From assembly GCF_052050035.1 (NCBI RefSeq), contig NZ_CP189882.1, positions 744,001-808,000 of the forward strand: 64,000 nucleotides of DNA. The letters run 5' to 3'. Below the pieces are notes generated by a model. The model searched no databases. It was given only the letters and a program-made list of their open reading frames with translations, and was not told where the DNA came from. Each line of letters opens with the position of its first letter. Position 1 is the first letter of the stretch. The translations under genes and the position numbers were made by a program. Source of the stretch: Symbiopectobacterium purcellii_A (GTDB lineage Bacteria; Pseudomonadota; Gammaproteobacteria; Enterobacterales; Enterobacteriaceae). Below are positions 1-12,777 of this stretch, in pieces.

Positions 1-204
1 ACCAACGGGCTGATACGACGTTTTTACCCAAAGGGAACAGACTTCAGTCAGGTCAGTCATCGTAAGATTGCCGAACTCGAACACATACTCAATACAAGGG
101 GCAGAAAATCGCTGGGCTATCGTTCCCCCAATGAGGTATTTTTAACGCACTTACTGGTGGCATAAGCCTCTACCGTTTTGTTGCGTTTCGAGTGGGAATG
201 GGGC
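1..204 (+). mobile_element. IS30-family element, 3' remnant
   Basis: The window opens inside the C-terminal end of an IS30-type transposase, open from base 1 to the TAA at 163-165 (54 codons, ending FLTHLLVA). It closely matches the C-terminus of the interrupted IS30 at 53231-55215. The right terminal repeat GTGGGAATGGGGC ends at 204. The rest of the element lies outside the window. This copy and the scrap at 46418-46484 share variants (TTACTGGTGG, CATAAGCC) that the 53 kb copy lacks, so two IS30 isoforms are present. Confidence 0.85.
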
Positions 205-402
205 ATGGGGCGGTGCGCATGCGAAGAACTCTCGCAGACAAAATGCCGTCTCCCTGTCTGAGGTCTCTGGCTTTCGCTGGGGATGACGAAATGAAGGGCT
301 TGGAATAACAGTCTATATTCCACGCATAGCAAAAATGGTTGTCCTTTCGGACAGACCCTTCACTACTTCTCATCATCAGACGTCGTCTGATAACTGATAT
401 AA
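205..402. other. Spacer between IS30 remnant and rrn operon
   Basis: No gene is visible. On the minus strand, downstream of the last 5S gene, positions 353-331 form a short hairpin (TGTCC, loop, GGACA) followed by an ATTTTT run. This may act as the rrn operon terminator, but the stem is short and the assignment is weak. A GACG/CGTC palindrome lies at about 378-390. Nothing else is recognised. Confidence 0.4.
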
Positions 403-522
403 AAACCTTGCAGTTCCCTACTCTCACATGGGGAAGCCCCACACTACCATCGGCGCTACGGCGTTTCACTTCTGAGTTCGGCATGGGGGCAGGTGGGACC
501 ACCGCGCTATCGCCGCCAGGTA
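403..522 (-). rRNA. rrf: 5S ribosomal RNA (distal copy)
   Basis: About 120 nt, nearly identical to the second 5S gene at 651-770. Its 5' end reads ACCTGGCGGCGATAGCG and its 3' part GTAGGGAACTGC. It lies after tRNAThr at the distal end of the operon, the position of rrfF in E. coli rrnD. It differs from the proximal copy at both ends (weaker terminal pairing) and at one internal base in the CCCACCTG region. Confidence 0.95.
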
Positions 523-557
523 AATCTTTTTTTAAGCCGAACTTTAACCCAAATACG

Positions 558-633
558 TGGTGCTGATACCCAGAGTCGAACTGGGGACCTCACCCTTACC
601 AAGGGTGCGCTCTACCAACTGAGCCATATCAGC
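558..633 (-). tRNA. thrV: tRNA-Thr (GGT)
   Basis: A 76-nt cloverleaf on the minus strand beginning GCTGATATGGCTCAG and ending with an encoded CCA. The anticodon loop reads CTTGGTAA, giving GGT. It sits between two 5S genes, the same place as thrV in E. coli rrnD, and is probably processed from the rrn precursor transcript. Confidence 0.97.
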
Positions 634-650
634 GCACCGGTAAAAATTAA

Positions 651-770
651 AAGCCTGGCAGTTCCCTACTCTCACATGGGGAAGCCCCACACTACCATCG
701 GCGCTACGGCGTTTCACTTCTGAGTTCGGCATGGGGTCAGGTGGGACCACCGCGCTATCGCCGCCAGGCA
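651..770 (-). rRNA. rrf: 5S ribosomal RNA (proximal copy)
   Basis: About 120 nt beginning TGCCTGGCGGCGATAGCG and ending ACTGCCAGGC, so the terminal stem is well paired. It is a component of the 50S subunit and lies about 110 nt downstream of the 23S 3' end in the same leftward operon. Confidence 0.97.
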
Positions 771-882
771 TATTCTGTTTCATCTCACCCGCCCTTTCGA
801 GCCAGCAAGACCAATCTGTCAACAAGCTGAACTTCACGAGTTCTGATTCTCTACACCAACACCAAAACATCTTCGGCGTTGT

Positions 883-3790
<2,908 letters not shown>

Positions 3791-3887
3791 TCACAACCCG
3801 AAAATGTTTCGGGTGTGAAAGCTTGAGAGAATCACAATATTGGTAGTGAGCCAATATTGCTCGTTTTAATTTTCAGCTTGTTCCAGA

Positions 3888-3900
3888 TTGTTAAAGAGCA
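3888..3900 (-). promoter_or_regulatory. boxA antitermination element in the 16S-23S spacer
   Basis: The minus strand reads TGCTCTTTAACA just upstream of 23S. This is the classical Nus-factor boxA that keeps RNA polymerase processive through rRNA. A second copy precedes 16S. Confidence 0.8.
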
Positions 3901-3962
3901 AGATACTTGTCAGCATACTGTCAAACAGTACACTCTGAAGTATTGGGTATCGAGACGGTAAA

Positions 3963-4038
3963 TGGTGGAGCTATGCGGGATCGAACCGCAGACCTCCTGC
4001 GTGCAAAGCAGGCGCTCTCCCAGCTGAGCTATAGCCCC
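3963..4038 (-). tRNA. alaT: tRNA-Ala (TGC)
   Basis: 76 nt, beginning GGGGCTATAGCTCAGC and ending with CCA. The anticodon loop CTTTGCACG gives TGC. It lies in the 16S-23S spacer with tRNAIle, the standard arrangement for half of enterobacterial rrn operons. Confidence 0.97.
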
Positions 4039-4141
4039 ATCGAATGTTAGACCTTTGCCAAGTCGTTTTTGAGCAAGGCGTGGAATGACGACGCATACAC
4101 CAGTATGCGAGTTGTTTCACAACGCAGCACAAGAACGATTT

Positions 4142-4218
<77 letters not shown>

Positions 4219-4293
4219 ATAAGGTCTTCTAACCGCTCGATTTCTTTCATCAGACAATCTGTGTGAACACTTCACAGAATCAGTATCATTAGG

Positions 4294-5835
<1,542 letters not shown>

Positions 5836-5993
5836 AAAGTTTGATTTGCTTCTGCAAGAGAAGCGATGCTCAAAGAATTATTACTGTTAGTTCGTAATGA
5901 ATTAACTGTTGTTCACTCTTCAAGACTTTTATTTTTTAAGCCCGTAGGTTTTACGATAAAGTCCTGTGAGTGCCCACACAGATTGTCTGATTA

Positions 5994-6006
5994 ATTGTTA
6001 AAGAGC
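5994..6006 (-). promoter_or_regulatory. boxA in rrn leader
   Basis: The minus strand reads GCTCTTTAACAATTA followed by the usual leader segment, about 160 nt upstream of 16S. It is a Nus-dependent antitermination site. Confidence 0.8.
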
Positions 6007-6046
6007 GTTGCGACGCGGCTTACAGCCTGCTGTCGCGAGGTGGCGT

Positions 6047-6074
6047 ATACTACGTTTTCCTCTTTCAGAGTCAA
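6047..6074 (-). promoter_or_regulatory. rrn P2 promoter
   Basis: On the minus strand, TTGACT (-35) and TAGTAT (-10) are separated by 16 bp, matching the position and spacing of E. coli rrn P2. Confidence 0.75.
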
Positions 6075-6156
6075 CGATTATTTTCATTTGAAAGTGAATC
6101 GTTTTTCTCTTGCTGACCTCGCTTTGAATCGCTTCGTGTCGTGTCAACGGAGGCGC

Positions 6157-6184
6157 ATTATAGGGATCCCAATAATTTACACAA
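6157..6184 (-). promoter_or_regulatory. rrn P1 promoter
   Basis: On the minus strand, TTGTGT (-35) is followed after 16 bp by a perfect TATAAT (-10) and the GC-rich discriminator GCGCC typical of stringently controlled rrn P1. The A/T-rich stretch up to about 6235 probably serves as the UP element. Confidence 0.8.
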
Positions 6185-6243
6185 CCCCTTTTTTCATCTT
6201 TTTTTCCGTTTGTTCAAATTCCGCCCGATAAGCCCGATTTTAC

Positions 6244-6807
6244 TCATTTACGCTGTTCGATAATGCGCGGCAAATCGGCCAGACTATCAATCACAACATC
6301 AGCCAGCGCTTCGCCTTGCTCGGTAATCGGCTTGCCGGTACGCACCAGCACTTTTGTTCCGACACCCGCCGCAATGGCAGCCTGCATATCTTCTTCCTTA
6401 TCACCTACCATATAAGAAGCGGCCATATCGATGTTGAGGAAGCTCTGCGCTGAGAGGAACATGCCTTGCTTGGGTTTACGGCAGTCACACTCCTGACGAT
6501 ATTCCCCTTGCCCCTGTTCTGCGTGATGAGGACAGAAATAGATGCCATCCAAATCGACCCCGCGATCGGCCAGCGACCAATCCATCCACTCGGTGAGGTG
6601 CATGAAATCATCTTCACTGAACATGCCACGCGCAATACCGGACTGGTTAGTCACCAGCACCAGTGCAAATCCTTTCTTCTTTAGTTCACTCATCGCGTCG
6701 ATAACGCCATCAATAAACTCAAACTGATCGATCTCATGAACGTAACCGTGATCGACATTAATCGTGCCGTCGCGATCGAGAAAAACGGCTGGAATGGGTT
6801 GTGCCAC
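6244..6807 (-). CDS. gmhB: D-glycero-beta-D-manno-heptose 1,7-bisphosphate 7-phosphatase
   Basis: This 187-residue cytosolic HAD-family phosphatase removes the C7 phosphate of heptose bisphosphate on the way to ADP-heptose for the LPS inner core. The HAD nucleophile motif DRDGT begins at residue 11, the loop VTNQSG follows at about 53, and GDKEEDMQAA carries the distal acidic residues. The Cys/His cluster CPHH...CDC at about 92-109 is the zinc site typical of GmhB. The length matches E. coli (191 aa). It lies between metN (divergent) and an rrn operon, as in E. coli, and is intact. Confidence 0.95.
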   Translation of the reverse strand: MAQPIPAVFLDRDGTINVDHGYVHEIDQFEFIDGVIDAMSELKKKGFALVLVTNQSGIARGMFSEDDFMHLTEWMDWSLADRGVDLDGIYFCPHHAEQGQGEYRQECDCRKPKQGMFLSAQSFLNIDMAASYMVGDKEEDMQAAIAAGVGTKVLVRTGKPITEQGEALADVVIDSLADLPRIIEQRK

Positions 6808-6893
6808 TGCTATGTGCTCCTGATGGCGTTATTTGCAGGTTAGTATCGCATTTTTTTGTCCTTGGCGAGAATGCGTCATAACGACAAAGTAAA

Positions 6894-6922
6894 TTGACTT
6901 AGACGTCTAGACGCCCTAACAT
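6894..6922 (+). promoter_or_regulatory. metN promoter with tandem MetJ boxes
   Basis: TTGACT (6894-6899) and TAACAT (6917-6922) are spaced by 17 bp. The spacer contains two adjacent 8-bp Met boxes, AGACGTCT (6901-6908, perfect) and AGACGCCC (6909-6916). MetJ with S-adenosylmethionine would sit exactly on the core promoter, so metNIQ should be repressed when methionine is plentiful. Confidence 0.85.
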
Positions 6923-6988
6923 ACGTACAATATTCTGCATACGGCAGACGTTGATCTATCCCACGATAGGTACTTACGATAAATAAAG

Positions 6989-8023
6989 ATGATTAAACTT
7001 TCTAACATTACAAAAATTTTCCAGCAGAAAGGCCGGACCATCACAGCACTGGACAATGTCAGTCTGAATGTCCCTGCGGGGCAAATCTATGGGGTTATCG
7101 GTGCATCCGGTGCAGGTAAAAGTACGTTGATCCGCTGCGTCAATCTGCTGGAGCGCCCGACACACGGCGAGGTATTGGTCGGTGACCAGGATTTGATGGC
7201 ACTGTCCGAAGCGCAGTTGACTAAGGCACGCCGCCAGATTGGCATGATCTTCCAGCACTTTAACCTTTTGGCGTCACGCACCGTGTTTGGTAACGTGGCA
7301 CTGCCTCTTGAGTTGGACACCACGCCGAAAAGCGAAATTACCCGCCGCGTCAACGAGTTGCTCGAACTGGTGGGTTTATCGGACAAGCACGATGCTTACC
7401 CAGCAAATCTGTCCGGCGGACAAAAGCAGCGTGTTGCGATTGCTCGCGCGCTGGCCAGCAACCCCAAGGTGCTGCTGTGTGACGAGGCCACCAGTGCGCT
7501 CGATCCGGCCACAACTCGTTCCATTCTCGAACTGCTCAAAGACATTAATCGCCGTTTAGGGATAACCATCCTGTTGATCACTCATGAAATGAATGTAGTA
7601 AAACGCATCTGCGATCAGGTAGCCGTTATCAGTGGCGGTCAATTGATTGAGCAGGACACGGTCAGCGAAGTGTTCTCTCACCCTAAAACGCCCTTGGCAC
7701 AAACCTTTATTCAGTCTACGTTGCATCTGGACATCCCCGAGGATTACCAGTCCCGGCTTATAGCCGCACCGCACAACGACCAGAACACCCCGCTGCTACT
7801 GCTGGAGTTTACCGGTCAATCCGTCGATGCGCCGTTACTCTCGACTATCGCGCGCCGCTTTAACATCAATAACAATATCATCAGTGCGCAGATGGATTAC
7901 GCAGGCGGCGTTAAATTCGGCATCATGTTGGCCGAAATGCACGGCGAAGAACAGGACACGGTGGCCGCCATCGCGTTTTTACAGGAACACCATGTGAAAG
8001 TTGAGGTGCTGGGCTATGTCTGA
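6989..8023 (+). CDS. metN: Methionine ABC transporter, ATP-binding subunit
   Basis: A 344-residue ATPase of the MetNIQ importer (D- and L-methionine), peripheral on the inner membrane. Walker A GASGAGKST is at 38-46. The ABC signature LSGGQKQR and Walker B LLCDEATSALDP follow. The last 80 or so residues form the NIL domain, which binds methionine and gives trans-inhibition. Length equals the E. coli protein (343). It is first in the metNIQ operon under a MetJ operator, and its 3' end overlaps metI by 8 bp. Confidence 0.97.
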   Translation: MIKLSNITKIFQQKGRTITALDNVSLNVPAGQIYGVIGASGAGKSTLIRCVNLLERPTHGEVLVGDQDLMALSEAQLTKARRQIGMIFQHFNLLASRTVFGNVALPLELDTTPKSEITRRVNELLELVGLSDKHDAYPANLSGGQKQRVAIARALASNPKVLLCDEATSALDPATTRSILELLKDINRRLGITILLITHEMNVVKRICDQVAVISGGQLIEQDTVSEVFSHPKTPLAQTFIQSTLHLDIPEDYQSRLIAAPHNDQNTPLLLLEFTGQSVDAPLLSTIARRFNINNNIISAQMDYAGGVKFGIMLAEMHGEEQDTVAAIAFLQEHHVKVEVLGYV

Positions 8024-8669
8024 AGCAATGATGTGGTTGATGGCGAAAGGCGTTTGGGAAACCGTCGTGATGACATTTGTATCCGGCTTCTTTGGCTTTG
8101 TGCTGGGATTGCCGGTTGGCGTGATGCTTTATATTACCCGCCCGGGTCAGATCGTTGCCAATCCGCCGCTGTATCGCACGCTGTCAGCGTTGGTGAATAT
8201 TTTCCGTTCTATTCCGTTCATTATTTTGCTGGTGTGGATGATTCCGTTCACCCGCGCCATCGTCGGTACCTCTATCGGGCTGAAGGCCGCCATTGTGCCA
8301 TTGACCGTTGGTGCGGCGCCGTTTATCGCGCGTATGGTAGAAAACGCCCTGCTGGAAATCTCCAGCGGATTGATCGAAGCGGCGCGCGCTATGGGCGCAA
8401 CACCGTTACAGATCATTCGTAAGATTCTGCTGCCAGAAGCACTTCCCGGTCTTATCAATGCCGCCACCATCACACTTATCACCTTGGTAGGCTATTCTGC
8501 TATGGGGGGTGCAGTCGGTGCCGGTGGGTTAGGTCAAATTGGTTATCAGTATGGATACATTGGTTATAACGCGGCAGTCATGAATACGGTATTAATATTA
8601 CTGGTTGTTCTGGTCTACCTGATCCAATTCGTAGGCGATCGCACGGTACGGGCAGTTACTCATAAATAA
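8016..8669 (+). CDS. metI: Methionine ABC transporter, permease subunit
   Basis: A 217-residue inner-membrane permease with about five hydrophobic segments. It carries the coupling-helix EAA motif (EAARAMGATPLQIIRKILLP) that docks on MetN. I start it at the ATG at 8016 (MSEAMMWLMAKG) because this gives the family length and overlaps the metN stop, a common sign of translational coupling; the in-frame ATG at 8001 would add five unlikely residues. Confidence 0.96.
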   Translation: MSEAMMWLMAKGVWETVVMTFVSGFFGFVLGLPVGVMLYITRPGQIVANPPLYRTLSALVNIFRSIPFIILLVWMIPFTRAIVGTSIGLKAAIVPLTVGAAPFIARMVENALLEISSGLIEAARAMGATPLQIIRKILLPEALPGLINAATITLITLVGYSAMGGAVGAGGLGQIGYQYGYIGYNAAVMNTVLILLVVLVYLIQFVGDRTVRAVTHK

Positions 8670-8739
8670 GTTTTACTACACGTCGGACTATGCCGCTGAC
8701 GGCAGGCCGCAAAACGTTAAATATGCAGAGGTTAAGGAA

Positions 8740-9555
8740 ATGACAATCAAATTTAAAACCGTCGCCGCACTGGGTGCGTTACTGGGTGCGCTGGCGCTGA
8801 CAGGCTGCGGACAAGAAGAAAAAGACCCGAACCACATCAAAGTCGGTGTTATCGTGGGTGCTGAGCAGCAAGTTGCTGAAGTTGCACAAAAAGTGGCTAA
8901 AGACAAATATGGCCTGACCGTGGAACTGGTATCCTTTAACGATTACGTGCTGCCGAACGAAGCGCTGAGCAAAGGGGATATTGACCTGAATGCCTTCCAG
9001 CACAAGCCTTATCTGGATCAACAGATCAAAGACCGTGGTTACAAACTGGTTGCTGTTGGCAATAGCTTTGTCTACCCGATCGCTGGCTATTCCAAAAAAA
9101 TCAAATCATTAGACGAGCTGCAAAACGGGGCGCAAATCGCACTGCCTAACGATCCGACCAACCTGGGTCGCTCTCTGCTGCTGCTGCAAAAACAGGGTTT
9201 GATCAAACTGAAAGATAACGTTGGCCTGCTGCCGACCGTGCTGGACGTGGTTGAAAACCCGAAAAACCTGAAACTGGTCGAGCTGGAAGCACCGCAACTG
9301 CCGCGCTCTCTGGATGACGATCAAATCGCACTGGCTATCATCAACACCACCTATGCCAGCCAGATTAACCTGACACCGACCAAAGACGGTCTGTTCGTGG
9401 AAGAGAAAGACTCTCCGTACGTCAACCTGATTGTGTCGCGTGAAGACAACAAAGACGCGGCTAACGTGAAGAAATTCGTTCAGGCCTACCAGTCAGACGA
9501 AGTTTATGAAGCGGCCAACAAAATTTTCAACGGCGGCGCGGTGAAAGGCTGGTAA
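8740..9555 (+). CDS. metQ: Methionine-binding lipoprotein
   Basis: A 271-residue periplasmic substrate-binding protein of MetNIQ (NlpA family). Residues 1-22 are a lipoprotein signal peptide with lipobox LTGC, so Cys23 is lipidated and the residue after it is Gly, not Asp. The mature domain includes the conserved NDYVLPNEAL and QHKPYLD segments. It follows metI by 70 bp and has a purine-rich RBS (AGGTTAAGGAA). A hairpin terminator follows. Confidence 0.96.
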   Translation: MTIKFKTVAALGALLGALALTGCGQEEKDPNHIKVGVIVGAEQQVAEVAQKVAKDKYGLTVELVSFNDYVLPNEALSKGDIDLNAFQHKPYLDQQIKDRGYKLVAVGNSFVYPIAGYSKKIKSLDELQNGAQIALPNDPTNLGRSLLLLQKQGLIKLKDNVGLLPTVLDVVENPKNLKLVELEAPQLPRSLDDDQIALAIINTTYASQINLTPTKDGLFVEEKDSPYVNLIVSREDNKDAANVKKFVQAYQSDEVYEAANKIFNGGAVKGW

Positions 9556-9586
9556 TATCATCCAATACGCGAGTGACAATTATTTC

Positions 9587-9612
9587 AAGGCGGGCCTCGG
9601 TGCCCGTCTTGT
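9587..9612 (+). terminator. metQ transcription terminator
   Basis: The stem AAGGCGGGC/GCCCGTCTT with a short loop is followed by GTTATTTGTG. It closes metNIQ. Confidence 0.65.
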
Positions 9613-9676
9613 TATTTGTGTCGTAGCTTGCTTCAATAAGCGCACTTCAAAAGATGAAGAGTAAAGAGGAAATGCT

Positions 9677-10096
9677 ATGCGTGCTATACCGCTCGTGTTT
9701 TTAGCGCTGTCACTAACAGGATGTTCCCTGCTGCAACCCAAAACGGCACCCGCACCGCAACCGGTTATCGAGCCGGCTGTCGAGCCGGCTGTCGAAGCCC
9801 CGGCGAAAGCAAAACCGGCTCCGCGTCCGGCAACCGCCGTGCTGTATAACAGTGCGGAAGAGCTGGTGGGTAAACCGTTCCACGATATGGGCGAAGTGTC
9901 CGGCTCTGTATGTCAGGCAAGCATGCAAGATACGATGGCGACGGTTGCAAATGCCCTCCGCCGTATGCAAACGCGTGCAACAGCGATGCGCGCCAATGCG
10001 GTTCTGGTGCACAACTGCCAGGTAGTCAGAGGTGTTGCAGGCTGCTATCGACAGGCCATTTGTGAAGGCACTGCACTGAAAATTTCTTCTCAATAA
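9677..10096 (+). CDS. rcsF: Outer membrane lipoprotein, Rcs stress sensor
   Basis: A 139-residue lipoprotein that senses envelope damage and activates the Rcs phosphorelay through IgaA. The lipobox LTGC ends the signal peptide at Cys16. A Pro/Ala-rich linker with a short EPAVEPAVEA repeat (about 32-41) precedes the C-terminal domain. Four cysteines there match the two non-consecutive disulfides known for RcsF, which are made by DsbA/DsbC (dsbC is in this window). The position after metQ is as in E. coli. Confidence 0.93.
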   Translation: MRAIPLVFLALSLTGCSLLQPKTAPAPQPVIEPAVEPAVEAPAKAKPAPRPATAVLYNSAEELVGKPFHDMGEVSGSVCQASMQDTMATVANALRRMQTRATAMRANAVLVHNCQVVRGVAGCYRQAICEGTALKISSQ

Positions 10097-10105
10097 AGCC
10101 GGGCA

Positions 10106-10816
10106 ATGACCACCTATCATTTCGATCAGATTGGCGTTATCCGTTCGCCTTATAAAGAAAAATTCGCCGTGCCACGGCAACCCGGCCTGATTGAAGATGG
10201 CGACGGAGAACTGCATCTTCTGCCGCCCTACCACCAGCCAGACGCGGTGCGTGGGCTGGACGCGTTCAGCCATATTTGGGTGCTGTTTGTTTTTCACCAC
10301 ACCATGGAACAGGGCTGGCGCCCAACGGTGCGCCCTCCCCGTTTGGGCGGGAATGTGCGTATGGGGGTTTTCGCCACACGTTCCACGTTTCGCCCGAATC
10401 CCATCGGTATGTCGCTGGTCAGACTGAAAGGGATAAAAACCACAGGCGACAGCGTTATCTTACAGCTGGGCAGCCTCGATCTGGTCGATGGTACGCCAGT
10501 GGTTGATATCAAACCCTATTTGCCCTTTGCGGAGAGCGTGCCTGATGCCATTGGCGGCTTCGCGCAACAGGCACCAGACACCGCGATGCCCGTGCATTTT
10601 TCTGCACTGGCAGAGCAACAACTGGCGCAACATCAATCCACTTACCCGCACCTGCGCCGTTTTATCACCCAGGTATTGAATCAGGATCCGCGCCCGGCGT
10701 ACCGCAAAGGGGAAGTCTCGCGCGATTACGCCGCCCTGCTGCTCGAATTCAACGTGCGCTGGCGCGTAACAGCCATGCAGACAGAAGTGCTTAGCCTTGA
10801 GCCAGCACCGCGCTAA
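10106..10816 (+). CDS. trmO: tRNA (adenine(37)-N6)-methyltransferase
   Basis: A 236-residue protein (formerly TsaA/YaeB) that uses S-adenosylmethionine to methylate N6 of t6A37 in tRNAThr(GGU), whose gene is also in this window. Conserved family segments include GVFATRSTFRPNPIG at about 88 and VDIKPYLPF at about 135. It follows rcsF by 9 bp, so they are probably cotranscribed. The length matches E. coli (235 aa). Confidence 0.93.
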   Translation: MTTYHFDQIGVIRSPYKEKFAVPRQPGLIEDGDGELHLLPPYHQPDAVRGLDAFSHIWVLFVFHHTMEQGWRPTVRPPRLGGNVRMGVFATRSTFRPNPIGMSLVRLKGIKTTGDSVILQLGSLDLVDGTPVVDIKPYLPFAESVPDAIGGFAQQAPDTAMPVHFSALAEQQLAQHQSTYPHLRRFITQVLNQDPRPAYRKGEVSRDYAALLLEFNVRWRVTAMQTEVLSLEPAPR

Positions 10817-11000
10817 GCGCACATTGAATCGTTATCCATGACCTGCGCGCCATAAAATTCACGCCGCACACTTTTGACGAAGGAAAGTCACTGTTACACT
10901 AAGCCACTTTACCGTGTTTAAGGGCCCATACCGCCCTTTGCATCTCGTTTTGGGGCACATCGGTGCCCATTACTTTGCGTTCTGACGGAACTAAAACACC

Positions 11001-12719
11001 ATGCGTACTAGCCAATATCTGCTCTCCACCCTGAAGGAGACGCCTGCCGACGCGGAAGTCATCAGCCATCAGTTTATGCTGCGCGCCGGGATGATCCGCA
11101 AGCTGGCCTCCGGGTTATACACCTGGTTGCCGACCGGCTACCGGGTTTTGAAGAAAGTCGAAAACATCGTGCGTGAAGAGATGAACAACGCCGGTGCTAT
11201 CGAGATTTCCATGCCCGTGGTACAACCCGCCGATCTGTGGCAGGAGAGTGGCCGCTGGGAACAGTATGGCCCGGAATTGCTGCGCTTTGTCGATCGCGGT
11301 GACCGCCCGTTTGTTCTCGGCCCAACGCATGAAGAAGTGATTACCGAGCTGGTGCGCAACGAACTGAGCTCTTATAAGCAGCTGCCGCTGAATCTGTTCC
11401 AGATCCAGACCAAATTCCGCGATGAAGTGCGCCCACGTTTCGGGGTGATGCGTTCTCGCGAATTCATCATGAAAGATGCTTACTCGTTCCACACCTCGCA
11501 GGAATCGTTGCAGGTCACCTATGACGCGATGTACGACGCCTATAGCCGTGCATTTAGCCGCATGGGGTTGAACTTCCGCGCGGTTCAGGCGGACACCGGC
11601 TCCATCGGTGGCAGCGCATCACACGAATTCCAGGTGCTGGCGCAGAGCGGCGAAGATGACATCGTGTTCTCTACCGACTCCGAGTACGCTGCCAATATCG
11701 AATTTGCTGAAGCCGTTGCCCCCACACTGGGACGTGCCGAAGCGAAAGAAGAGATGCGTCTGGTTGATACCCTTAACGCCAAAACCATCGCCGAGCTGGT
11801 TGAGCAATTTAACCTGCCGATCGAAAAAACGGTCAAAACGCTGCTGGTGAAAGCGACACAAGAGAGCGGCCACACGCTGATTGCTCTGCTGGTGCGTGGC
11901 GATCACGAGCTGAATGAAGTGAAAGCGGAAAAACTGGAGCAGGTCGACAGCCCGCTGACCTTCGCAACCGAGGCTGAGATTCGCAACATCGTTGGTGCGG
12001 GTCCGGGCTCACTAGGCCCGGTTAATATGCCGATACCGGTGATTATCGATCGCACCGTCGCGGCAATGAGCGATTTTGGCGCTGGGGCAAACCAGGACGG
12101 CAAACACTTCTTCGGTGTTAACTGGGAGCGTGACGTTGCACTGCCGCAAGTGGCTGATATCCGCAACGTGGTTGAAGGCGATGCCAGCCCGGACGGGAAA
12201 GGCACGCTGTTAATCAAACGCGGCATTGAAGTGGGTCATATCTTCCAACTGGGCACCAAATACTCTCAGGCACTGCAAGCCAGCGTACAAGGTGAAGATG
12301 GTCGTAACCAGATTCTGACCATGGGCTGCTACGGTATCGGAGTGACGCGCGTGGTCGCGGCCGCCATCGAACAGAATCACGACGATCGCGGCATTATCTG
12401 GCATGACGCCATCGCGCCTTTCCAGGTGGCGATCCTGCCGATGAACATGCACAAATCGTTCCGCGTAAAAGAGCTGGCTGAAGACATTTATCAGCAGCTG
12501 CGCGCCAAGGGCATCGATGTGCTACTCGACGATCGTAAAGAGCGCCCGGGTGTGATGTTTGCGGATATGGAATTGATCGGCGTGCCGCACACTATCGTCA
12601 TTGGCGATCGCAATCTGGATAACGACGAGATTGAATATAAATATCGTCGTGACGGTGAGAAAAAGATGATCAAGGTAGGCGAGATCGTTGATTTCTTGTC
12701 GGCCAATACCGTTCGTTAA
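11001..12719 (+). CDS. proS: Prolyl-tRNA synthetase
   Basis: This 572-residue class II aminoacyl-tRNA synthetase charges tRNAPro in the cytosol. The catalytic class II core occupies about 1-200 (motif 2 around TKFRDEVRPRFGVMRSREF), with an editing insertion domain at about 225-385, motif 3 near MGCYGIGVTR, and a C-terminal anticodon-binding domain. Length equals E. coli ProS (572). Its location after trmO is conserved. It converges on rpoS across a shared terminator. Confidence 0.98.
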   Translation: MRTSQYLLSTLKETPADAEVISHQFMLRAGMIRKLASGLYTWLPTGYRVLKKVENIVREEMNNAGAIEISMPVVQPADLWQESGRWEQYGPELLRFVDRGDRPFVLGPTHEEVITELVRNELSSYKQLPLNLFQIQTKFRDEVRPRFGVMRSREFIMKDAYSFHTSQESLQVTYDAMYDAYSRAFSRMGLNFRAVQADTGSIGGSASHEFQVLAQSGEDDIVFSTDSEYAANIEFAEAVAPTLGRAEAKEEMRLVDTLNAKTIAELVEQFNLPIEKTVKTLLVKATQESGHTLIALLVRGDHELNEVKAEKLEQVDSPLTFATEAEIRNIVGAGPGSLGPVNMPIPVIIDRTVAAMSDFGAGANQDGKHFFGVNWERDVALPQVADIRNVVEGDASPDGKGTLLIKRGIEVGHIFQLGTKYSQALQASVQGEDGRNQILTMGCYGIGVTRVVAAAIEQNHDDRGIIWHDAIAPFQVAILPMNMHKSFRVKELAEDIYQQLRAKGIDVLLDDRKERPGVMFADMELIGVPHTIVIGDRNLDNDEIEYKYRRDGEKKMIKVGEIVDFLSANTVR

Positions 12720-12738
12720 TACGCAGTAATAACGCATA

Positions 12739-12770
12739 GAAAAGAGGTGGGGTTTTCCCCACCTCTTTTA
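12739..12770. terminator. Bidirectional terminator between proS and rpoS
   Basis: A perfect hairpin AAAAGAGGTGGGG/CCCCACCTCTTTT with a 2-4 nt loop and A/T tracts on both sides. It can serve both convergent genes. The frameshifted rpoS reading frame now ends 8 bp from it. Confidence 0.9.
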
Positions 12771-12777
12771 TTTGACC